64,000 nt of DNA from Rhodoblastus acidophilus (GCF_900187365.1 NZ_FYDG01000001.1:1116001-1180000); one strand, 5' to 3'. Positions 53,298 to 62,054 are shown, counted from the first letter of the stretch. The notes: generated by a model from the letters alone, not told the origin. Translations and numbers: made by a program.

Positions 53298-53918
53298 ATG
53301 TCCGGGCCAGCGGCTTGTTCGCCGCCGTCGTCAGGGATTCGGAATTCATTGCGTCCTCTGCTCGCCGTCACCCTCGCCGCGCTCGGGCTGGGTCTCGCCG
53401 CCACCGCTGTGTCCACAAGCGGCGATCCCGGCTTCGCGCCTGTGCGCCTGGGACCCTGGACGTCCTGGCCGCAGCTTGGCGGCGCCGAGATCGACCCCTA
53501 TGAGCGGGCCAGCGTCGCCATGGACGGCGTCGCGCCGATCGGCCTCAATGAAGGGCTGTCGTTCCTCGCCCGCGCCGACGATCTCGGCGCGCCGCTCGAT
53601 TCGCGCTGCGATTACCAGATCGCCGGGTCCGACCTGCCGGCGCGGCTGTGGACCCTCGCGGCTTACAGCGAGGGCGGCCGTCCCCTGGACAACCCGGCCG
53701 GCCGGAGCGGCTTGACCTCCGCCGGCCTGCTGCGCGCCGAAGGCGGCGATTTCGTCATCGACGCGGCGCGCGAGGCGCGGCCCGGCAATTGGCTGCCGCT
53801 CGGCTCCGCGCGGAGCTTCGTTCTGGCGCTGCGGCTGTATCAGGCCTCGACCAGCGCGCTTTCGAGCGCCTACGATGGATTGAGCCTGCCGAAAATCACG
53901 CGCGGGAGCTGTTCATGA
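53298..53918 (+). CDS. DUF1214 domain-containing protein
   Basis: A 206-residue protein with an N-terminal hydrophobic segment (LRPLLAVTLAALGLGLAATA) and a DUF1214-type domain. GPWTSWPQLGGAEIDPYERA, LPARLWTLAAYSEGGRPLDN and the C-terminal ALRLYQASTSALSS are typical. DUF1214 proteins often pair with DUF1254 proteins; function is unknown. The start may be the TTG at 53349, which would begin right at the hydrophobic segment. It overlaps the next gene by 4 bases (ATGA). Confidence 0.82.
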   Translation: MSGPAACSPPSSGIRNSLRPLLAVTLAALGLGLAATAVSTSGDPGFAPVRLGPWTSWPQLGGAEIDPYERASVAMDGVAPIGLNEGLSFLARADDLGAPLDSRCDYQIAGSDLPARLWTLAAYSEGGRPLDNPAGRSGLTSAGLLRAEGGDFVIDAAREARPGNWLPLGSARSFVLALRLYQASTSALSSAYDGLSLPKITRGSCS

Positions 53919-54517
53919 GCGCGCCCTCCGACCGGTTCGACCGCATGGTCGGGCTGATTCCCTGGGCGCTGGCGGTGGCGTTCGGCGCCGTGGCGACGCA
54001 TCTTCTCAGCGTGCTGGCGCTGCCCGCGCTGGCGCCCAATTCCGCCTATCGGCGTCTGGCCGCAGACCTTCCGCTCGGCGAAGTCCGCCTGCTGCCGCGC
54101 GCGACGCCGGACCATCCGGGGCCGACGTTCTCCGATCCGTTCGCTTTTCTCGCTGTGTGCCGGTTCGACCTCACCCTGGGGCCGCTGCGGCTGCGCGCCA
54201 ACGCCGACGGCGATCACCCGCTGTCGGTTTCGGTGCGTCTCGCCAATGGCGCGATCGTGTGGTCCGGTTCGGACGGCCAGACGCCCGGGGGACATTTCAA
54301 CATTCTCATCGTCACGCGCAGCCAGGCCGATGCGATCGACGCCGCGCGGGAGGATCAGGACGAAACGGCGACCGATGGCGACGAATTGCGGCTGGTCGCG
54401 CCGCGGCCGAAAGGATTCGCGCTGTTCAGGCTGCTGGCGCTGCGCGAGGGGGAAGCCGAGACGGTGGCGGCGCAACGGGCCGGCTTCGAATGCGCCACCG
54501 AGAAGCCGCCGCAGTAG
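53915..54517 (+). CDS. DUF1254-like membrane-anchored protein
   Basis: A 200-residue protein with one N-terminal membrane anchor (residues 12-40, LIPWALAVAFGAVATHLLSV). The periplasmic domain resembles the short DUF1254-like partner of DUF1214: DPFAFLAVCRFDLTLGPLRL, SVSVRLANGAIVWSG and FALFRLLALREGE. The ATGA overlap with the DUF1214 gene shows that the two are translated together. Substrate and role are unknown. Confidence 0.78.
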   Translation: MSAPSDRFDRMVGLIPWALAVAFGAVATHLLSVLALPALAPNSAYRRLAADLPLGEVRLLPRATPDHPGPTFSDPFAFLAVCRFDLTLGPLRLRANADGDHPLSVSVRLANGAIVWSGSDGQTPGGHFNILIVTRSQADAIDAAREDQDETATDGDELRLVAPRPKGFALFRLLALREGEAETVAAQRAGFECATEKPPQ

Positions 54518-54547
54518 CGACGCGGCCTTCGCGAGTCCCGGAAACTC

Positions 54548-54787
54548 TCAGGCGCGCTTCTTGCGGCGCGTCCGCGGCGCCGACCCGCGACGGGGATGAT
54601 CGCCCTTGCCGCCGCCCGCGCCTTCGCCGTCATGATCTTTGCTGTCCTGGCCGGCGGCGGGCTGACCCTCGTCTTGCTGGCGGCAATAACGCACGCCGAG
54701 AAAAAACAGAATCTCCGCTTCGGCGCCCGGCGTGGAATCCGTCAGGCGCCGCCGCCCCGCGCTTCGGAATGGAATGACCTCGCCCAT
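54548..54787 (-). CDS. Small conserved-looking hypothetical protein
   Basis: A 79-residue protein. MGEVIPFRSAGRRRL at the start and EILFFLGVRYCRQ at 25-37 look structured; the rest is a Gly/Asp/Lys-rich tail. The strong ribosome site AGGAGAAAGG lies just before the ATG. No function is known to me. It is convergent with the DUF1254-like gene. Confidence 0.6.
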   Translation of the reverse strand: MGEVIPFRSAGRRRLTDSTPGAEAEILFFLGVRYCRQQDEGQPAAGQDSKDHDGEGAGGGKGDHPRRGSAPRTRRKKRA

Positions 54788-55018
54788 CGCCTTTCTCCTG
54801 GTGATGCGGCGCCAGTCGTCGGATTCACACGCCGCACATTCCCGTCAAGCAATTCCGGCGCCGCGCAAATCGGCGGCCGCGTTCATCGAAAGCGACAGCG
54901 CTTAACCTGTCCTTACGTCATTCCAGAACGCCAATTCATTTAATCGCCTTATAGTTAATGATGTGTCAATAAACCGCCCCTAGCATGGGCTGTACATATT
55001 GTTTTCGTGGACCAATCC

Positions 55019-56152
55019 ATGACCGCCGACATCTATGCGCGCTTACGCGACCTCGCCGCCGCCGCCGACACAAAGCCGAAGGACATGCGTCCCGTGCTGC
55101 TGCGCGTCACCACCGACTTGTTCGTGCTGCACGCCAGCCACACGGCGCAGGAAGTTCGGCTTTACGAGGAAATGGCCAGCCGCCTGATCGACGACGCCGA
55201 CGACGTCACGCTCGCCCTGGTGGCGCAGAAGCTGGCGCCCTGCGCCGACGCGCCGGCCGAAGTGCTGCGCCGGTTGCGGGCGCGCGGCGGCGCGGCGGCG
55301 CGCGAGCTGCTGCTCGCCGACCGCCAGATCGAGAAATCCGAATTGCGCGAGATCGCCGCCAACGGCCCGGTCGGCGACGCCTGCGTCCTGGCGTCGCGCG
55401 CCGATCTCGACCGCGAGATCGCCTCCCTATTGGCTGGACGCCCCGAACGCGAGGTGGCGCGGGCGCTGGCCGCCAATGCGGCGGCGCCGTTGCCGGCCGA
55501 GGACATGCGCCTGCTGATCTCGCGCGGACGCGAGGATCAGGATCTCGCCAAGACGTTGCTGGCGCGCGGCGGCCTCGGTCAAGACCATCTCGCGCTCTAT
55601 CTCTCCGCCGATCCGGAGCAGCGGGCGAGATTGCTGATCATCGCCCGGGCCGCCGGGCTGCACAGCATCGGCCGGCCGGAGGCGGCGAGCGCGCTCGAAC
55701 CCGCCGCCTGCGCCAAGCTGGAAACGGCGGCGTTGCGCCAGAAGCGCGCGGCCTTCGCCCTTTGTCTGGCGGAGATTGTCGGCTGCGACCCGCTGTGCGC
55801 TCGCCGGATCGTCGAGGAGGACAGCGGCGACGCCCTCACCCTGACCTTCATCGCCATAGGCCTGCCCCAGGAGATCGCGGCGCGGATTTTCCTGATCGCC
55901 TTCCCGAAGGTCGCCCTGGACCGCTTCGCGTTCCAGCGCAACATGGACCTTTACGACACATTGCCGCGCCGCGACGCCGCCCGCGTGATCGGCGCCGTCA
56001 CCGGCGACAGCCGCCTGACCGCCGCGCTGGTTCGCGCCCAGGGGAAACGAGCGACGCCCGCGCCGAGCTTTTCGACCTCTGGCCTCTCGACCCCGGCGGA
56101 CGGCTCGCGCGACCTGCGCGACTATCTCGCCGCGCGCGAGGCCAAGCGTTAA
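55019..56152 (+). CDS. DUF2336 domain-containing protein
   Basis: A 377-residue helical protein of the DUF2336 family. TADIYARLRDLAAAADTKPK at the start, VTTDLFVLHASHTAQEVRLY and LRARGGAAARELLLADRQIE show the repeated helical pairs typical of the family. It is the second DUF2336 protein in the window (the other is at 23761-25044) but diverges clearly from it. A GTG at 55007 could add four residues. The family is alphaproteobacterial and of unknown function. Confidence 0.8.
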   Translation: MTADIYARLRDLAAAADTKPKDMRPVLLRVTTDLFVLHASHTAQEVRLYEEMASRLIDDADDVTLALVAQKLAPCADAPAEVLRRLRARGGAAARELLLADRQIEKSELREIAANGPVGDACVLASRADLDREIASLLAGRPEREVARALAANAAAPLPAEDMRLLISRGREDQDLAKTLLARGGLGQDHLALYLSADPEQRARLLIIARAAGLHSIGRPEAASALEPAACAKLETAALRQKRAAFALCLAEIVGCDPLCARRIVEEDSGDALTLTFIAIGLPQEIAARIFLIAFPKVALDRFAFQRNMDLYDTLPRRDAARVIGAVTGDSRLTAALVRAQGKRATPAPSFSTSGLSTPADGSRDLRDYLAAREAKR

Positions 56153-56165
56153 GCGCGGAAAAATG

Positions 56166-56507
56166 TCAGGCGAGGTCGAGAAAGTGCCGGCCCTGCCGAT
56201 CCTCGACCTCGACGATCCACAGATCCGAATCGAATTTCTGCTCGCGCGCCAGCCGCGCCTCGGCGTCGGCCGGCTCGATCCAGTCCTCCCTGTGCGCGCG
56301 GGCGAAAAGGCGGTCGAAGCCCTCGCGCGCCTCGCTCTGCGGCGCGGGACTGAACAGCGCGCAGGCGCCGTCGAGCCGATCGAGCTTGACGAAAATGGCG
56401 CCGGCCTCGGCGGCGCCGCGCCGGCGCAAATAGGCCGCCGCGCCCTCCACGGCGCAGCGGCGCAAATAGGCGGACACCCAGATGTCCGAGCGCAGGCGCA
56501 AGGTCAA
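56166..56507 (-). CDS. DUF1491 family protein
   Basis: A 113-residue cytoplasmic protein. LRSDIWVSAYLRRCAVEGAA near the start and the repeated beta patterns GAIFVKLDRLDGACALFSPA and DLWIVEVEDRQGRHFLDLA match DUF1491. The likely start is TTG at 56507, which overlaps the stop of the peptidoglycan-binding gene (TTGA). That gives the usual family length. It is the last gene of a three-gene operon with a histidine kinase and a PG-binding protein. Confidence 0.8.
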   Translation of the reverse strand: MTLRLRSDIWVSAYLRRCAVEGAAAYLRRRGAAEAGAIFVKLDRLDGACALFSPAPQSEAREGFDRLFARAHREDWIEPADAEARLAREQKFDSDLWIVEVEDRQGRHFLDLA

Positions 56508-57295
56508 TCCACCGGCAGCCCGGCCTGCAGCGCCAGATAATGGCGCAGCGCCGGAGTCAGCTCGCCGGTCGCGGGCAGGCCGTTGTCGCGCTGGAATTTC
56601 TGCACCGCCTTGCGGGTGGCGTCGTCGAACTTGCCGTTGGCGGACACATGGGCGCCGAGCTTGTTCAACGCCTTCTGCGCGGAGGAGACCTTGTTGTCGG
56701 CCGCCGGCGCCGCCGACTTGTCCATCAACGCGCCAATGGCGTCGCCGGATTTGGCCGCGGGTTTGGGCGCGGCCGGCGCCTTGGCGACCGCTGTGGCGTT
56801 GCCAGAGGCGCCCAGTTTCGCTGTCGCAACAGCTTTGACGGGCGCGACAGGCTTGGGCGCCATCACGGCTTTGGCGGGCGCGACGGGCGCGGGCGCGGCG
56901 GTTTTGGCGGCCTTGGCCGGGGCGACGGGACTGGCCAGCGGCGCCGGCGTCAGCGCCTCGTCGAGCGCGCTGGGGACCGGCGCGGCCGGCTCCGCGCGGA
57001 CGACCGGCGCCGGCTCCGCCTTGGGCGTTTCGATATGCAGCACCGATCCCATCAGCGGGGCGGGATGACGGCCATGCTGGAGAAACATCGCATTGACGGC
57101 GATGGTCGCCAGCAGAGCGACAAAGGCGACGCCGCCAAAAACGGGCGTGCGCCAGACCCAGATGCGGCTGAGCCATTGCGGCGACGCGCTCGGCGATTGG
57201 GCGCGCGACCGGCCTGCGGCGCGGGTTCTTTTCGGGGTGGGTGCGGGTTCCGAAGCGACGAAGTCGAAATCGGAGGCGGCGGCGATCTCACGCAA
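56504..57295 (-). CDS. Membrane-anchored peptidoglycan-binding protein
   Basis: A 263-residue protein. A cytoplasmic N-terminus of about 50 residues is followed by one membrane segment (52-72, TPVFGGVAFVALLATIAVNA). A long Ala/Pro/Lys spacer leads to a C-terminal PG_binding_1 domain (about 205-263: SSAQKALNKLGAHVSANGKF and TRKAVQKFQRDNGLPATGEL). It would tether the inner membrane to the cell wall. The 5' end overlaps the kinase gene by 8 bases and the 3' end overlaps DUF1491 by 4 bases. Confidence 0.85.
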   Translation of the reverse strand: MREIAAASDFDFVASEPAPTPKRTRAAGRSRAQSPSASPQWLSRIWVWRTPVFGGVAFVALLATIAVNAMFLQHGRHPAPLMGSVLHIETPKAEPAPVVRAEPAAPVPSALDEALTPAPLASPVAPAKAAKTAAPAPVAPAKAVMAPKPVAPVKAVATAKLGASGNATAVAKAPAAPKPAAKSGDAIGALMDKSAAPAADNKVSSAQKALNKLGAHVSANGKFDDATRKAVQKFQRDNGLPATGELTPALRHYLALQAGLPVD

Positions 57296-58175
57296 TTTTC
57301 TTCACCTGATGATGAGCATGTAACGAATGATGCTTGTGCGCGCCGTCCCGGCGCGAAACGGTTTCGATGCGCGCCGACAGCGCGTCGGCGCGCTCGGCCT
57401 CGCGGCAGTCGAGCGGCAGTTTTACGGTGACGCTCGCGCCTTCATTGGGCGCGCTGGCGAAGCTGATCGCCCCGCCATGCAAGGCCACCAGCCCGCGCAC
57501 GATCGACAGGCCGAGCCCGGCGCCCTCGTAGGGCCGGTCGTAAGTGGCGCGCGCCTGATAGAACGGATCGCCCAGCCGTTGCAATTCGCCGGGCGTGACC
57601 CCGATGCCGGTGTCGGACACGTTGAGAACCACGAGACGGCCCTCGGCGCGGGCGGAGACCGCGACCTTGCCGCCTTCGGGGGTGAATTTGACGGCGTTCG
57701 ACAGCAGGTTGAGCAGGATCTGCTTGCAGGCGCGCTTGTCGGCGACGATGTCGCCCATATTGGGCGCGCAGGCGGCGAGCAACTCGATGTGTTTTTCCTC
57801 CGCCTTCAGCTTGACCAGATCGCAGGAGAAATCGACCAGCGCGCCCAGGTCGAAATGCTCGGGCTCGATGGCGAAGACGCCGGATTCGATCTTGGACATG
57901 TCCAGAATCGTGTTGACGATGCTGAGCAGGTGCTGGCCGGAAGCGTTGATGATGCGGGCATATTCGCGCTGCTGCTCCGGATTTTTCGGCGCGAGATCCG
58001 GATTGGCCAGCATTTCGGAAAAGCCGATGATGGCGTTGAGCGGCGTGCGCAATTCATGGCTGACATTGGCGAGCAGCCGTTGCCGCCAATCTGAAACGTC
58101 CGTCGCCGGAAGCGCGCTTCCGCGACCGCCAGAACAGCTCGCCTGCGCCACATGCGCCAACCGATGTTCGCTCAT
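57288..58175 (-). CDS. Soluble sensor histidine kinase (PdhS/DivL-like core)
   Basis: A 295-residue kinase with no membrane segment and only about 30 residues before the HisKA domain. The phospho-acceptor is in NVSHELRTPLNAIIGFSEML (near residues 38-57). The ATPase boxes are NLLSNAVKFTPEGG, DTGIGVTP and GAGLGLSIVRGLVALHGG. The core resembles the PleC/PdhS/DivJ family of cell-cycle kinases. No partner regulator is adjacent. It is the first gene of the kinase-PG-binding-DUF1491 operon, which suggests a link to envelope growth or division (inference). Confidence 0.9.
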   Translation of the reverse strand: MSEHRLAHVAQASCSGGRGSALPATDVSDWRQRLLANVSHELRTPLNAIIGFSEMLANPDLAPKNPEQQREYARIINASGQHLLSIVNTILDMSKIESGVFAIEPEHFDLGALVDFSCDLVKLKAEEKHIELLAACAPNMGDIVADKRACKQILLNLLSNAVKFTPEGGKVAVSARAEGRLVVLNVSDTGIGVTPGELQRLGDPFYQARATYDRPYEGAGLGLSIVRGLVALHGGAISFASAPNEGASVTVKLPLDCREAERADALSARIETVSRRDGAHKHHSLHAHHQVKKIA

Positions 58176-58434
58176 CGCCGCATCGCCTCCCGGCCCGACC
58201 CGCGCCTTTCGTCAATCTGCGCCGCGGCTCTAACGGAACTCTAAACGCGCGCGATCCCTGGGCGTTCGCGTTAAGGATTGTTGCGTCATGGTTAGCGAAA
58301 TCTTTACGGGCAGGATGAACAGACGATGAAGATGAAGGCCGGAATTTGAGCAAAGGTCTTGAGTCAATGTCTAGGGATCGTTGCTAGACCTGTCGAACCC
58401 GCGGACCTGCGCGTTCGGGCTTCAGGAGGTCGAG

Positions 58435-58797
58435 ATGTCGTTTCTTTTGCGCTGCCTGTTCTGGCTTGGCCTTGTCGTCAGCCAGATCGCCGAGCGCGAG
58501 GGCGCAAGCCTCGCCAATCTCACCCAGCCCGCCGGGCGCGAACTGGCCGCCGGCGCCGAGCAGATGACGCAACGGGCCGTGGACGCGGCGGCGGCGGCGT
58601 GCCGCGACAACGCCGCAAGCTGTCTGGCGCTGGCCGCGCAGGCGGCGCAGCTTCGCCTGCCCGAAGCCGCGACCGCGCCGTCTCGCCCCGCCCCTGCGGA
58701 ACCCATCGGTCGCGACACGTTGAATGGGCGCGACACGTTAAGCGACGCCGACCGCGCGCCCGCCTGGCGTTTGCGCCGCGCCAACGCCGGCGCATAA
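58435..58797 (+). CDS. DUF5330-like small protein
   Basis: A 120-residue protein with an N-terminal hydrophobic segment (FLLRCLFWLGLVVSQIA, residues 3-19), an Ala-rich helical middle with CRDNAASC, and a tandem GRDTL/GRDTL near 98-107. The start MSFLLRCLFWLGLV resembles DUF5330 proteins of Hyphomicrobiales. The strong AGGAGGTCGAG ribosome site before ATG 58435 settles the start. Function unknown. Confidence 0.65.
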   Translation: MSFLLRCLFWLGLVVSQIAEREGASLANLTQPAGRELAAGAEQMTQRAVDAAAAACRDNAASCLALAAQAAQLRLPEAATAPSRPAPAEPIGRDTLNGRDTLSDADRAPAWRLRRANAGA

Positions 58798-58824
58798 AAA
58801 AACCGGAGCGCGTCGGCGCTCCGG
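58796..58824 (-). terminator. Rho-independent terminator of mucR
   Basis: The arms CCGGAGCGC and GCGCTCCGG with a GTCG loop are followed on the minus strand by seven T. This is the clearest intrinsic terminator in the window. A second palindrome, GAGCCGCGCGCGGCTC (58831-58846), sits between it and the mucR stop. Confidence 0.88.
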
Positions 58825-58876
58825 CATGATGAGCCGCGCGCGGCTCCGAATTGTTCGGCGCGCCTGCGCCCGCGGA

Positions 58877-59296
58877 TTACTTCGCGCGAACGCGGCGGCG
58901 CTGCTGGCCCAGACCCATCTGCTTGGCGAGATGCGAGCGCGCCTTGGCGTAGTTCGGCGCCACCATGGGATAATCCGCGCCGAGTCCCCATTTCTCGCGA
59001 TAGTCTTCGGGAGACATGTTGTATTGCGTGCGCAGGTGACGCTTCAACGATTTGAACTGCTTTCCGTCTTCCAGGCAGATGATGTAGTCGTTGGTGATCG
59101 ACTTCTTCACGGGAACGGCGGGCTTGGGCGCTTCGGCGACGATCGGAGCGGAACCGCTGGTGACGCGCAACAAAGCCGAATGAACGTCATTGATCAAAGT
59201 AGGAAGATCGGAGGCGGGAACGGAATTGTTGCTGACATAGGCGGAAACGATATCCGCCGCCAGCTCGATATAATTGTTTGAGGGTGCGTCGCTCAT
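58877..59296 (-). CDS. mucR: MucR/Ros family transcriptional regulator
   Basis: A 139-residue regulator of the Ros/MucR family, which in rhizobia and Brucella acts as an H-NS-like silencer controlling exopolysaccharide, motility and cell-cycle genes. [20 protein letters not shown] is the N-terminal oligomerisation region. The DNA-binding part is [20 protein letters not shown] followed by [20 protein letters not shown] and an [11 protein letters not shown] helix. Of the zinc ligands in Ros (two Cys, two His), only Cys74 and His87 remain; Asp77, Gln91 and Tyr92 replace the others, as in the zinc-less Mesorhizobium homologues. ATG 59296 is chosen. Confidence 0.93.
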   Translation of the reverse strand: MSDAPSNNYIELAADIVSAYVSNNSVPASDLPTLINDVHSALLRVTSGSAPIVAEAPKPAVPVKKSITNDYIICLEDGKQFKSLKRHLRTQYNMSPEDYREKWGLGADYPMVAPNYAKARSHLAKQMGLGQQRRRVRAK

Positions 59297-59754
59297 TGGT
59301 CGTGAACTTTCCTTGCGATGGATCGAGATATTTTTCGAGGGGATCGGCTTGGTCCGCGCCATGAAACCGCGAAAGGCCTCCAATACGATGCGACCTGCCC
59401 TCGAATACGTCCAACTTCTTCTAAATAGAGCAGGCAAACGCTGCGCGCAATATCTCTCTTTCGGTAATCCCGCAATTTATTTCAGTTCTTGTTTGTGCGG
59501 CGCGACATCCGACAGAATTCCGCAGACGCCCGCAAATAAACGGGCAAGCTCATGAGGGTTGCAGCCAGGCTGCGGCCTGTTGTTCTGTCCCGCCAAGCTC
59601 CGGCGCCGCCGGTTTTTGCTGCGAATGAACCAAGGGAAAATATTCGCCGGCGCAGTTGCGCAGCAAGGACGCTGATCGCACCGACCGGCTTTGGCGAATC
59701 AGCCGAATCGGCACATTGTCGCTCACAACTCTTCACATCTGCTCGGGATTGATC
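59297..59754. other. Long regulatory gap between mucR and ptrB
   Basis: These 458 bases separate divergent mucR and oligopeptidase B genes. The middle (about 59400-59480) is distinctly AT-rich with several T-rich runs, the kind of DNA MucR proteins bind, so mucR autoregulation there is plausible. I see no gene or RNA. Confidence 0.45.
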
Positions 59755-61875
59755 ATGACGTCCTTCGCCGAAAGCCGCGACATAACGCCGCCCCGCTTCG
59801 ATAAACGACAGAACACGCAGGTATTTCACGGTGTAACGCTAAGCGACGACTACGCCTGGTTGCGGGCGGAGAACTGGCGGGAGGCGCTGCAGGACCCCGA
59901 CGCGCTTCCCGAGGAGATCCGCGCCGCGCTGGAGGCGGAGAACACCTATACGGAAGCGGCGCTCAAGCCATTGGCGCCGCTGGCGGAACGCCTGAAACAG
60001 GAGATGATCGCGCGCATGGACGCGACCGATTCCGATCCGCCGGCGCGCGACGGCGCATGGTTCTACTACAATCGGTTCCGTGAAAACGGCCAGCATCAAC
60101 TGATCTGCCGCAAGGCCCCGGACGGCGACGAAATCATCCTGCTCGACGGCGACCGCTGCGCCGAAGGTCTCGACTATTTCTGCCTCGGGGACGCCGTCCA
60201 TTCGCCCGACCATCGGCGCCTCGCCTGGAGCCGCGACGAGCGCGGTTCGGAACTGCAGAAAATCTCCTGTCGCGATCTCGCCACCGGCCTCGACGGCGAG
60301 GATGTCGTGGAGAACGCCGACGGCGCCATCGTCTGGACCTGCGATTCGCATGGCTTTCTCTACACGCGCGTCGACGAGGATTTCCGCACCTGCGCGGTCC
60401 TGCTGCACCGGATCGGCGAGGACCCGGCCACGGACACGCTGCTGTTCGAGGAAAAAGATCCCGGCCTGTTCGTGCATCTTCGCGGCGCGCGGTCGCGGCG
60501 CCACGCCATCGTCAATGTCTCCGACCATGACTGTTCCGAAAGCTGGCTGATCGATCTCGCCGACCCGACCGCGCCGCCGCGTCTGGTGATTCCGCGCCGG
60601 CCCGGCCTGATCTACGACGTGGAGCCCGGCCTCGACCGGCTGTTCCTGCGCACCAACGCCGACAACGCCTTCGACTTCAAGCTTCTCAGCATCGCGCTGG
60701 ACGAATTGAGTCAGGCTTCGGACCCCGCCCGCTGGCGGGAGGAGGCGCCGCACCGGCCGGGCAAGGCGATCTTCAACGCGGCCGTTTTCGCGGATTATCT
60801 GGTCTGGCTGGAGCGGGAGAATTGCCGCCCGCGCCTTGTGGCCAAACCGCTGACGGAGCCGCGCGACGGCGCGCCCTTCGTCGTGGAATTCGACGCGCCC
60901 GCGCTGCATCTGCGGCTCGAACCCAATTTCGAATTCCGCGATCCCGTGGCGCGCGTCACCTTTTCGACGCCGATCGATCCCGACCGCACCTACGACATCG
61001 ACCTGCGCAGCGGCGCGCGCACGCTGGTGAAGACCAGGCGCGTGCCCTCGGGGCACGATCCCGCGCGCTACCAAACGCGGCTCGACTGGGCCGAAGCGCC
61101 CGACGGCGCCCGCGTCCCCCTGACGCTGATCTGGCGCAAGGACCGGGCGCCCGGGCCCGGCCCGCTGCTGCTCTACGGCTACGGCGCCTATGGCGTGGCG
61201 CTGCCGGCGCGGTTCGACGAGACCCGCTTCAGCCTGATCGACCGCGGCTTCGTTTACGCCATCGCCCATGTGCGCGGCGGCGGCGAGTTGGGCGAACGCT
61301 GGAAACTGGCGGGCAAGATGGCCGCCAAGCCCAATACGTTTTCGGATTACATCGCCTGCGCGCGCCATCTTTGCGCGCTCGGCCTGACCGAGCCGGGAAA
61401 AATCGTCGCGGAGGGCGGCTCCGCCGGCGGCCTGCTGATGGGCGCAATCGCCAATCTCGCGCCCGAACTATTTGGCGGCGTGCTCGCGGAAGTGCCGTTT
61501 GTCGACGTGCTCAACACCATTTGCGACGACACGCTGCCGCTGACGCCGCCCGAATGGCAGGAATGGGGCAATCCGATCGAGGACCGCGCCGTTTTCGAAC
61601 TGATTCGCTCTTATTCGCCCTATGACAATGTGCGGGCGCAGGCCTATCCGGCCATGCTGATCGAAGCCGGCCTCACCGACCCGCGCGTCACCTATTGGGA
61701 GCCGGCCAAATGGGCGCAGAAACTGCGCGAGACCATGACCGGCGGCGGCCCGATCTTGCTCAAGACCAATATGGAGGCCGGCCACGGCGGCGCGGCGGGC
61801 CGTTTCGACGAACTGGAGGATATCGCCTGGCGCTTCGCTTTCGCCATAGAGGCGGTTTCCGCCTCGTCGTCTTGA
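59755..61875 (+). CDS. ptrB: Oligopeptidase B (S9 prolyl oligopeptidase family)
   Basis: A 706-residue serine peptidase that cuts after basic residues in short peptides. The N-terminal beta-propeller (about 75-410) is followed by the alpha/beta-hydrolase domain. The nucleophile is in EGGSAGGLLMGA, the catalytic Asp in AGLTDPRVTYWEP and the His in EAGHGGAAGRFD. PLLLYGYGAYG and HVRGGGELGERWK are typical of oligopeptidase B. The ATG at 59755 is chosen. The last seven codons (AVSASSS) form the first copy of a 37-base tandem repeat. Confidence 0.93.
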   Translation: MTSFAESRDITPPRFDKRQNTQVFHGVTLSDDYAWLRAENWREALQDPDALPEEIRAALEAENTYTEAALKPLAPLAERLKQEMIARMDATDSDPPARDGAWFYYNRFRENGQHQLICRKAPDGDEIILLDGDRCAEGLDYFCLGDAVHSPDHRRLAWSRDERGSELQKISCRDLATGLDGEDVVENADGAIVWTCDSHGFLYTRVDEDFRTCAVLLHRIGEDPATDTLLFEEKDPGLFVHLRGARSRRHAIVNVSDHDCSESWLIDLADPTAPPRLVIPRRPGLIYDVEPGLDRLFLRTNADNAFDFKLLSIALDELSQASDPARWREEAPHRPGKAIFNAAVFADYLVWLERENCRPRLVAKPLTEPRDGAPFVVEFDAPALHLRLEPNFEFRDPVARVTFSTPIDPDRTYDIDLRSGARTLVKTRRVPSGHDPARYQTRLDWAEAPDGARVPLTLIWRKDRAPGPGPLLLYGYGAYGVALPARFDETRFSLIDRGFVYAIAHVRGGGELGERWKLAGKMAAKPNTFSDYIACARHLCALGLTEPGKIVAEGGSAGGLLMGAIANLAPELFGGVLAEVPFVDVLNTICDDTLPLTPPEWQEWGNPIEDRAVFELIRSYSPYDNVRAQAYPAMLIEAGLTDPRVTYWEPAKWAQKLRETMTGGGPILLKTNMEAGHGGAAGRFDELEDIAWRFAFAIEAVSASSS

Positions 61876-62025
61876 AATGCTGAGATGGGCGGTTTCCGCC
61901 TCGTCGTCTTAAAATGCTGAAATGGGCGGTTTCCGCCTCGTCGTCTTAAAATGCTGAAATGGGCGGTTTCCGCCTCGTCGTCTTAAAATGCCGAGATGGG
62001 CGGTCTCCGCCTTGTGGCGTTAAAA
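61852..62025. repeat. 37-base tandem array, about 4.7 copies
   Basis: The unit starting GCGGTTTCCGCCTCGTCGTC begins at 61852, 61889, 61926, 61963 and 62000. Copies 2-4 are nearly identical, copy 1 encodes the end and stop (TGA) of oligopeptidase B, and copy 5 is diverged and truncated. Each unit contains a small GGCGG-TTT-CCGCC hairpin and, in copies 2-4, TAA where copy 1 has TGA. No spacer variation exists, so it is not CRISPR. Confidence 0.92.
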
Positions 62026-62048
62026 CAGGCGGCCCGTCGGACCGCCTG
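62022..62048 (-). terminator. Intrinsic terminator of the 62.0-63.0 kb gene
   Basis: The arms CAGGCGG and CCGCCTG (62026-62032 and 62042-62048) are followed on the minus strand by TTTT, just after the stop of the minus-strand membrane protein gene. It abuts the tandem array. Confidence 0.7.
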
Positions 62049-62054
62049 CGCCCC

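Noticed and set aside
61852-62025. Possible CRISPR array
   Set aside because: Units are contiguous with a fixed 37-base period and no unique spacers; no cas genes nearby.
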